Source: Pelodera strongyloides (lineage: Eukaryota; Nematoda; Chromadorea; Rhabditida; Rhabditidae). From it: a stretch of 64,000 nt of DNA. Below are positions 57,601 through 64,000 of this stretch, piece after piece. The translations under genes and the position numbers were made by a program. Within the stretch, counting starts at the first letter, position 1; the number at the start of each line of letters is the position of its first letter. The stretch is from contig JAANDG010000020.1 in NCBI GenBank assembly GCA_036852015.1, forward strand, positions 512,928-576,927, given 5' to 3'. The notes beneath the pieces are model-generated. The model did not search any database. It was given only the letters and a program-made list of their open reading frames with translations, and was not told where the DNA came from.

Positions 57601-60600
57601 TTCAAAACGAAATTAAGCAATAAGTTTTGCAAAGCGAGGAAACAATACAATACACAATACACTCAATGTTCTGGTGTATAGTATGTATATAAAAGTTCAA
57701 TTTTATAATTGTCGCTTGAGATAAACACCAATTCTTTTCTATAGCTACAAAATGTGTCTACAAAATAACTCTTACCGAATGCGCCTTCTCTAATCGAACC
57801 AGAAAATTCTTGAACATTCTAATGCATTCCTCGATCTGAAAAAAAATATTATTTTATCCAGTTATGACTTAGGGGTCGAAACGAGGTACCCTACTATCTA
57901 CCCTTATACCATTATTATTTTTCGTTCTGTTTTCCTATTACTCTATATTATATTTATAATTATTATACTTGTAATTATGTTTTTTTTTTCTATTCACAAA
58001 ACAGAAAATATACACTAAATCTAACTCCGGCCATCAGAGAAGACAGCTGAATTACACCTTCCGATAGTATCAAAAAAAAATTAACTTTAAAGCCAAATAC
58101 CGGCCGGTTTTTGAAACAAATCGGGTACATCACCAACATATGCAGCTTATACAAATGAACGTAAATTGGAATAAAAAATCGAGCTAAATTCGAGTAAATT
58201 AACATAAATACGTAAAAAAGCTTAGAAACCCCCTAAAATTCACGAAAGCAAACCTTAAATTCGTTCGGTCGTTCGATAAAATAGTCAGCAAGTTTCTTTT
58301 TGAATCCCGTCAACTCGGCAAGTTGTTCCCGAATGGTTGAGATCTCCAAGGCACAATGCGTCTGAATTTTTTAATTAATTTAATTTTCTGAGCGGACTCA
58401 GTTTCTAAAAGGACGAATTTTCGGCTCTGTTTCATGAGCTTTTCGCGGGCTATCGCATCATCACGCATCACAGTATTGTACCTACTTTGGGAAATTTGCA
58501 TGTGATACGAATATCCTGTGTATCCTAGTTAATTTGATGCCGGAGTTTTCGGATGGGCGTCAAAAATTTGCACAGGATATAGGAAATTCGTATCGTAGGC
58601 AAATTTTCGAAAGTAGGTACAACGGAACCACTATTTGAAGCCGGCCAGATAATTTTCATGTTCTATACGCTAATTTCTGTGCCCTTGTTGGTAGTGTCTG
58701 CTCTAAAAGTGTGAAAAAATTTACATATCACACATAGGAATGATATTATCCGAGAAGATTCAAAACCACTGTCTTCTATATAGAGTCCACCTGCAAGTAC
58801 TGCATCATCTCCTTGAAAACGGCCTCCTCCTTATTTTTCAGTTCTTGTTCCATTTTCTCTCCTTGTTGAGCGATTTCATTAAATTCGATTTCGAGTTCAG
58901 AGGGAGAAGGCCTAAAAACAAGTAAGAAATAAAAATACTATTCCTATATTTTACGACTTGCAGTTTATTTATTATTCGTCTAAAGACAGAACCAAATAGG
59001 AAAGAACAATGTTAACAACGATTAACATCCCTTTGAAACATAACGAAGTACAATTTGTATAATAAGTTATAGAGAGTTCCGAACGGTAAGCTTAGTCATA
59101 CGTACATTGGCAAATTCAACGTATAAAACCTTACAATTTGGCAGCCTCGGGTACAGAGGCTAGTTGGTCCTTGAGCTCCTCAGCGCAAAGAGGATCTTGC
59201 TGAAAAATACGAAATTACTGCAATTTCCTAAAAACGAAATTACCGTAAACCAACAGTAATACTTTTCAAATACTAGGTACAATACTGTAATGTTATAAGG
59301 TACTTATGAATAGTTTAGGTTTGGTTTTAGAATAAAAATGCATACTGGACACCTGTATTACTACAGTATTATATGCAAATTTTGTTTAATTATGTGGGCA
59401 GACATTTGCATATAGTACGTGGGAATGCAATTTTTCATTTTGCATATAGTAGATGAGGCTACCAAAATAAGATACCCACTTTTGTGATAAAGTGGAGCAA
59501 CGTGTCCTGACCATTCAGAGATTTCAGTTCAATAACTTTCCATAGCGAATTCAACTTGAATCCGGCAGCATTTCCAGAAGCAGAATCGTCATTCAAGTAA
59601 TTGCCCACCTAGAAATACAGCCCGTAATTAGGCTACACAGGAAATGGCCGCGCCCATTTCGCGACGGTTTTCAACGAAAAAGACCATTCGTGACTGGTCT
59701 ATGACAAATTCGGCCAACGACAGTTTTTTTTTGTGACTCGAAAACCGTCGTCAAATGGCCAGTAACCAGTCGCGAAATGGGCACCAGCGTTTTCCATGTA
59801 CTGTAGGTTTGGATACGCAGACATGTCTCTGATGGCGGTAACGATCGCATAAATTTTGAATAAAAACAAAGAAAATGAACCTTACCCGACAAATTACAAT
59901 GAAAATGCGCAGCAATGTGGTTGACGATAGGATTTCTGAAATATGCTTTTATAAGAAGAACCAGATCATGTACACCATGGTCCACGCATAAAAATCATCA
60001 TATAAGTGGCACGTGAGGTCGAATAGCAATAATCAATTCCCACGTTTAGTGGCCACCACACAATGCCATACGAAGTTCCAAAATTCCATAAAACAACTCT
60101 CACGTTGACAAGCACTGCTGAGTAGAGCAACCTGCGGTGACAATTTCTCCATTCCTTGGTGGAAGTCCATTCTGAAACACAAAAGAACCAATTTACATGT
60201 TATATGACAAAGCTGGTTGATTTTATTAAAGCGAAATTCCGGCCGGTTTTTGAAACACATCGAGTAGACAAGCATTTTTATGCAGCGTATGCAAATGAAC
60301 ATATAAAAATCGAGCTAAATTCGAGCAAATTAGCATAAATATGTAAGAATTAAATTGTCCACGATGCGTTTCAAAAATATTTCACTTTAAAAATGGTAAG
60401 TTAAAAGTACGGTTATTTTAACTAGAACCACAAAATTTGGAGAATAAACTAAGAAATATTTTACAATTTTCTATGCTATATTAGCTTGCAAAAGCAAAAG
60501 AAAACATCCATAACATCACAGTTTGATCAAAGTTTCAGAGTGAACCCCACTCATTTATTGAATTGATTTTCTACTCACTACTCTTTACTCACCTATACTT

Positions 60601-63600
60601 CAACATTCTAATCCTCAATGAATAATCCGGAATTGCGACCAAATTCAAAAAGAACGACTCCGGTGGGGCCAGTTTCGCGCAGTCTCCCGAGTAGGTTCGG
60701 ATCAATTCCACCTGAAATATTGATTGATTTATTGATTTTCTGGCAATGGTGATGTCATCTGATGTCATATATAAGGCCAATAAATATATTGTGACGACCA
60801 AAATCGATAAGAAATCACCTCATCCTGAGTGGGCATCGCATTGGAGAGCAGACTCTGCAGAGTGTCCAGACTCGTGCTACCCCTGCACTCTCGCACGTCA
60901 GCAATTAGGTCTTGAACGTTCTGCAATTAGATAATCCATTTTGCATCAAATGTGGAAAACTGGAGTAACCATTTGGCGACCACTTGGTAACCACCTTTTT
61001 TTCTCGAAAACGTCGGCAACTGGTCACCGCATAGTCCAATGTGGCTGATTGCCAAGTAGTCGGTAAACACTCGAGTTTTTTTCAGTTGAAAACCGTTTGG
61101 CGACCGACTACCGACGGTATTTCTGTGGTCGCGTGGTTTGTTCTAGTTTCTGTGAAAGTGAAATTGTTAAAAACCAAGGCCAACGGTAACCGCAAGCGTT
61201 ACGGAGGGCTCCTTTGGTTTCATCACCACACAAATAAGTTATTATCTATTATCTAATGCATTTGAGGACAGCAAAATGACGAGATAAAGACCATTATCTT
61301 AGGATTACGATGTTATAAACGATATGAGTAATTAACACTGACTCCCAATTTCTTGATGAATATCGACACGTTCATGAATCTTTTCGTGTCAAGAAGCACC
61401 ACTTCGTCTGTTTTCTTTGAAGAGACAGTCGCCTGAAAACTACAGTATAACTACGGTACAATGCAATATTTTTGGAAACTACAGTACTAACCAATCTGGC
61501 CAGATTGTGATGCTATTAACCATAAGTAATACGTTTCAAGCAACAAAACGACTCAAAGAAAAGGATGTGCATACAGATTATTCATAAAAATTTCTGACCA
61601 CCGCTTGTCGACTACTCTTCGGCGATGTATTTGGTCGTTGTTGCGAGAACAATTCATCCAATTGCGAGTAATCCAACGAGATTTCTGGAAGAAAAAATAA
61701 AAAATAATCCAACTTTCCAGCATGCAGGCCCCTTGTCAGTATGGGATGTTTTTATACGCATTGCCAGGGTTCCCTTTTGATTATTTATTTTGAATGTAAT
61801 CAATAAACCTTTATTATTTTCAAGGAAAGATCGATAAACCATAAACCATCAAAAACCTCATCTCACATATTTTCCGTAGTAATTGCATTTACTATATTTA
61901 CTGCAAAACCCGTGATTATCAAACGTGGGCTTCTTAGTTACAGCTTACGGTAACTCATGACTGATAACTGGTACAGACCACATAAACCACATAGCCATAT
62001 ATGCTAATTATCTTATCATATAAATGAGAAGAGTTTGTTTGTGCAGCACGTTTTTCTACGTTTCAGACGTTTTCGCAACTCTCCAAAATTAGCGCATTTG
62101 AATCTTATTACATGAATTTTGGAATATACGCTTCAGACGTTTCATATAAGTATGCCCTTTTTCGCGAATACTTCGGAGAATCGCCTACATTGAACTGGAA
62201 TGTCGCCTCAGGCGGCGAGAGCCGTCTGGTCTTTATTATATTCAAGTACTCACGTTGACAAGTACGCGGAGTTGATGTGGCAATCTTTCCCCAAACGGTG
62301 TCCGTTTTATCCTTTACGTCTCGCACAGCGATCTTGGTCCACTAAATGATTAGACATTGAATGGATTAAAGTGATAGGAGGGTGTTCCCTTTTTAAAGCG
62401 ACATAACACGCGGGTTTGAAACATATAACTGAATTCCCACAGGCATTTGCATATAATACATGGGAGTTCAGTTGTGTGGTATACCTTTCAAAACCACCTA
62501 CCATTCTGCTTTAACCACCAGAACTTACGCACCTGCATTTTGAGCATCTTGCCCTCTGCCTTCTTCTTGGGTTTCACTACTTCGGGGAGATCCAGCTTTG
62601 CGGGAGCACTTGGTGCTCCAAATAGTGGAGGAGGGGGCGGGGCTCCGGGTGCTCCAAAGGGTGGAGGAGGCGGGGGCGGCCCACCAAGCAATGGTGGTGG
62701 AGGTGGTGGACCACACATGGGCCCACCAATCATCGGAGGAGGTGGAGGTGGAGGGGGCGGTGACGCGAAGGTGGGTGGGCACAGTGGAGGGGGCGGGGCT
62801 TAAATAATTAAATATATTTAGTATGCTTCTTTGGAAAATTATTCTCTCTTTAAAAGAACAGTGTCTATACTTACGAGGAGGAGGACTCGTTGATGTTTGA
62901 GCAGTATTGCAGCATTCGCCTGCAACATTTTAATATTAGCTTCTATTAATTCAAACGGTCCAGCTTGGCGAGAATTCAACTACCTGGTTAAAGCGAAATA
63001 GTGGCGGGTTTTTTCAAACACACCGAGTACATCAGTATTCTTATGCAGCTTATGCAAACACAAATAAGAATAAAAAATCGCGCTAAATTCGAGTAATTTA
63101 GCATAAATACGTAAGAATGTAGTTGTCCACGATGCGTTTCAGAAGCCGGCCGGTATTTCGCTTTAAGTGATATTAAAGCAGTACCGTGCCTAGTTTGGGA
63201 AGCTTGCATATGATACGCATGTCCTATGTATCCTATGCAAATTTGGTGCATAGGATACGTACGCTATTGTACTCCGATAAGCTTTGGTGACTTTGGATGC
63301 CCAACTTGAGATTGTTTTCATAAATGGCAATAGGATCCGAAATAAAGTTTCATAACAAACCTCCGGAATCCTTATCTACAAGTCGCTTAAATTTTGCCAC
63401 AACCGCATCGATATCGTCAGCACTGTGCAAGTCGCTTAGCACCTGGAAAGATGGGTTTACTGTATTAGTAAGCCTTGACGATTTATCTGCATAGTGACGA
63501 AGAACGCACACTACTGAGGCCGTATTCACCAACACGCAGGGAGCCCTTAGTGGCCTCCCCAGGGAGCTAAAGAATGCGTAGAGAGCGCGAGAGCAGAAGA

Positions 63601-63836
63601 GATTCAGAGCGCCCATGAGCCTAGGGAGGGCTCCCTGTGTGTTGGTGAATACGGCCTCAGTACTGTACCATGTATCCAATACAGTATGCAAATTACCCCC
63701 AAAATCCAAAAAAGTACAGTAATCTAACCTGAGTGAATCGTTCGATCATCGTCCTTCGCAACTTCATCGTCTCTCCGTCGCCGAGAGACTTTCGAAGTTC
63801 TTCGAGAAGCACTTCCGAGACAGAAGCACGCGAATT
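42641..63836 (-). CDS. exc-6: INF2/EXC-6-type formin with long basic tail (5' end beyond window)
   Basis: Actin nucleator/elongator. 35 exons in one open frame give 1303 aa: 63836-63729, 63442-63361, 62919-62875, 62798-62533, 62341-62254, 61684-61602, 61432-61337, 60920-60819, 60711-60593, 60171-60104, 59935-59886, 59608-59480, 59199-59135, 58911-58791, 58361-58254, 57835-57776, 57515-57454, 50213-50111, 49363-49189, 49080-49010, 48834-48769, 48391-48237, 47916-47835, 47156-47061, 46658-46566, 46364-46314, 45909-45817, 45259-45160, 45018-44924, 44810-44757, 44530-44254, 44098-43937, 43747-43569, 43417-43244, 42874-42641. FH1 is poly-Pro (visible residues about 79-150). FH2 runs about 168-545 with WTKIAVRDVKDKTDTVWGKI, LLDTKRFMNVSIFIKKLG and signature VGNYLNDD...GNAAGFKL. 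About 750 Ser/Thr/Pro/Lys-rich residues follow, with KTPSPTGT repeats. FH2 most resembles INF2; exc-6 is the best worm guess, not proven. An extra exon may exist at about 63950-63976. Confidence 0.88.
42891..43010. mobile_element. Family B element in formin intron
   Basis: TTAAAGCGGAGTGGCATGTGG left end next to the exon at 42874; right end diffuse. Confidence 0.45.
45415..45650 (+). mobile_element. Helitron-like element, copy 2
   Basis: A|TCTTATTATATAAAAG ... hairpin CGCCTCAGGCGGCG ... GAGCCGACTGG|T. Closely similar to copy 1 throughout, including TTCGTGTTCGGG and TTTGAAGCTTTGTATATAAG. In a formin intron. Confidence 0.78.
46737..46807. mobile_element. Family B element, short copy
   Basis: TAAAGCGGAATGTTACGTGG left end and ACCATGTATCTTACTGCTTT right end with almost no centre. 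Confidence 0.55.
47384..47800. mobile_element. 417-bp inverted-repeat element, copy 2
   Basis: Same TIRs and centre as 18231-18646 with scattered substitutions. It lies in the formin intron between exons 47916-47835 and 47156-47061. Confidence 0.85.
48016..48194. mobile_element. Family A element
   Basis: TTAAAGCGAAATACCGGCCGG left end, AAAACCGGTATTTCGCTTAA right end, in a formin intron. Confidence 0.75.
48606..48667 (-). pseudogene. tRNA-like relic
   Basis: On the minus strand GGGAGAGCGCTTGACTAAAC resembles the D-arm/anticodon region and GGATCGGATCC resembles a B box. The acceptor stem is not recognisable. In a formin intron. Confidence 0.3.
51190..51335. repeat. GGTCGG/GAGTCGG-rich repeat
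   Basis: Irregular repeats of GTCGGAGTTGGGTCGGCACC type; related phrases recur at 51880-52055. Confidence 0.55.
51436..51731 (-). CDS. Candidate two-exon 3' end of a minus-strand transcript
   Basis: Exon 51731-51667 (acceptor TATCACAG, donor GTAAGT) joins by phase to 51525-51436. It reads TIASLTGARSSKQTNGRKHD, then LVASSMEVHNIKDADTLPDT, and ends QWKIR at a TAA. Both blocks lie inside the large formin intron on the formin strand, but the phase entering the first block (one nucleotide) does not match the formin donor at 57454 (two nucleotides). It is therefore either an alternative formin C-terminus using another donor or a separate gene with unseen upstream exons. Confidence 0.45.
52578..52632 (+). 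promoter_or_regulatory. Possible TATA promoter of the nested gene
   Basis: CATATATAAAGG at 52580-52591 is followed by GTTCATTCAATTCAGCAC and a possible AAAAG|GTTTAA donor at about 52626, about 860 bp upstream of the start codon at 53491. This could be a TATA box with a short non-coding first exon. Confidence 0.3.
52750..52909. mobile_element. Family A element
   Basis: TCGAAATGCCGGCTGC left end; AAACCGGCTGGTATTTCGCA right end. Confidence 0.65.
53491..56944 (+). CDS. Secreted Tyr/Ser/Pro-rich low-complexity protein
   Basis: Not recognised as a named family. Seven exons (53491-53555, 53742-53878, 54088-54159, 54399-54922, 55499-55556, 55839-56042, 56469-56944) give one frame of 511 aa with matching phases. 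It starts with a signal peptide MRSLSLSIGILFIVANAHG, then a KR-containing, Asn/Gly/Tyr-rich stretch (YSNYG, NYGQGGNGF). Residues about 92-265 are built from YSKP/YTAPEP/TYSRP repeats and end in a PPPPPP run. The second half is Gly/Pro/Met-rich with IPSGPP repeats. The last 25 residues are charged and helical (RKLRELAEQKARNEK). No cysteine pattern or enzyme motif was seen. The composition suggests an extracellular structural or cuticle-associated protein (inference). It lies antisense within the formin intron 57453-50214. An acceptor TCTTACAG ends at 53475, 15 nt before the ATG. Confidence 0.82.
54242..54314 (+). tRNA. tRNA-Lys(CUU)
   Basis: 73 nt with a complete cloverleaf. Acceptor stem GCCTGGT/ATCGGGC (two G-U pairs), D arm TTAGCTCAGTCGGTAGAGCA, anticodon arm CCAGA CTCTTAA TCTGG with anticodon CUU, T arm GCGGG TTCGAGC CCCGC. 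A box TAGCTCAGTCGG and B box GGTTCGAGCCC are intact. It lies in intron 3 of the nested low-complexity gene, on the same strand. Confidence 0.97.
55006..55188. mobile_element. Family A element
   Basis: TTAAAGCGAAATACCGGCCGG and its exact complement at the right; in intron 4 of the nested gene. Confidence 0.85.
55275..55471. mobile_element. Family A element, diverged
   Basis: TTTAAAGGGAAATAACGGCC left end, CCGGCCGTTAGTTCGCTTTA right end; 86 bp after the preceding copy. Confidence 0.75.
58087..58215. mobile_element. Family A element, right end missing
   Basis: TTAAAGCCAAATACCGGCCGG left end and TCGAGCTAAATTCGAG centre; homology stops near 58215, close to formin exon 58361-58254. Confidence 0.65.
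58479..58622. repeat. Imperfect palindrome related to family C
   Basis: TTGTACCTACTTTGGGAAAT left arm and TTTTCGAAAGTAGGTACAA right arm, each with TACGAATATCC / GGAAATTCGTATCG. In a formin intron. Confidence 0.7.
60233..60390. mobile_element. Family A element
   Basis: TTAAAGCGAAATTCCGGCCGG left end; the right end has lost part of the CCGGCCGG block. Confidence 0.7.
62011..62229 (+). mobile_element. Helitron-like element, copy 4
   Basis: A|TCTTATCATATAAATGAG ... CAGACGTTTCATATAAGTATG ... hairpin CGCCTCAGGCGGCG ... GAGCCGTCTGG|T. It ends 25 nt from formin exon 62341-62254. Confidence 0.75.
62393..62517. mobile_element. Family B element
   Basis: TTTAAAGCGACATAACACG left end, TTTGCATATAATACATGGG centre, CATTCTGCTTTAA right end; in a formin intron. 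Confidence 0.65.
62988..63166. mobile_element. Family A element
   Basis: TTAAAGCGAAATAGTGGCGGG left end; GCCGGCCGGTATTTCGCTTTAA-like right end; in a formin intron. Confidence 0.75.
63515..63659. mobile_element. MITE with GAGGCCGTATTCACC ends, copy 2
   Basis: TGAGGCCGTATTCACCAACA left end and TGTTGGTGAATACGGCCTCA right end, perfectly inverted. It has inner CAGGGAGCCCT/AGGGCTCCCTG arms and the same centre as 10834-11003. In the formin intron between the first two visible exons. Confidence 0.85.
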
Positions 63837-64000
63837 CTGAATGGGTCATTGTGAAATTAGTTGGCAATTTGTGTTTTATTAGAGGGGTTATTTGCGTCTT
63901 TGTTTGTGTATCAGAGGAATTTTTTTTTGTTTTTGAGAGAGGTACAACCATTGAATCTGGACACCAGTTCCGCAGCTCTTTTTTAGTGCTTATTATTAGA

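Noticed and set aside
58310..58501. Minus-strand frame with an IAREKLMKQSRKFVLLETES segment between formin exons
   Set aside because: It resembles coiled-coil coding, but the flanking formin exons join in phase without it, it has no clean acceptor, and it overlaps a palindromic repeat.
1..64000. CRISPR arrays, bacterial operons or prophage
   Set aside because: No direct-repeat/spacer arrays or prokaryotic gene structure; all supported genes are intron-containing and eukaryotic.

Overview
The window is nuclear DNA of a rhabditid nematode, most likely Caenorhabditis or a close relative. The evidence is: short, phase-coherent exons with worm-type splice acceptors (TTTTCAG and TTTNAG); acceptor-like sites directly upstream of start codons that have no visible upstream coding exon, as expected for spliced-leader trans-splicing; an interstitial array of the worm telomere unit TTAGGC; and a gene set (pescadillo lpd-7, rpl-9, emb-9 and an INF2/EXC-6-type formin) that I recall lying on chromosome III in C. 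elegans. The species is not C. elegans itself, because introns are larger and repeat-rich and RPL-9 differs noticeably. This is inference from sequence only; no database search was run.

Layout. 1-110: 5' coding exon of pescadillo on the minus strand. 2242-3054: rpl-9 (+), two exons. 3153-9420: a complete 12-exon ALDH9-type aldehyde dehydrogenase (-), 500 aa, convergent with rpl-9 across 98 nt and containing one inferred GC-AG intron. 12577-16896: nine phase-compatible exons of a minus-strand gene that I cannot identify, with looser candidate exons up to about 22.9 kb. 23734-40747: the complete alpha-1 type IV collagen gene emb-9 (+), 33 exons, 1755 aa, with all 12 NC1 cysteines. 42641-63836: a minus-strand formin with FH1, FH2 and an unusually long basic Ser/Thr/Pro-rich tail, at least 1303 aa in 35 exons, running off the right edge. 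Inside its 7.2-kb intron lies a complete plus-strand gene for a secreted, Tyr/Ser/Pro-rich low-complexity protein (53491-56944), and inside an intron of that gene lies an intact tRNA-Lys(CUU) gene.

The non-coding space is crowded with transposable elements. Several families of short inverted-repeat elements, many with TTAAAGCG-like ends, fill introns and intergenic DNA. There are two near-perfect 170-bp palindromes, four short Helitron-like elements with A|TC...CTGG|T ends, two copies of a tRNA-derived SINE (one 5'-truncated and flanked by an 11-bp target duplication), three other tRNA-like relics, tandem repeats and microsatellites.

Functionally the genes are unrelated housekeeping and structural loci: ribosome assembly (pescadillo, RPL-9), aldehyde oxidation, basement membrane (EMB-9), actin and possibly microtubule organisation (formin), and a putative secreted structural protein. 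They are not an operon; strands alternate and the spacing is large.
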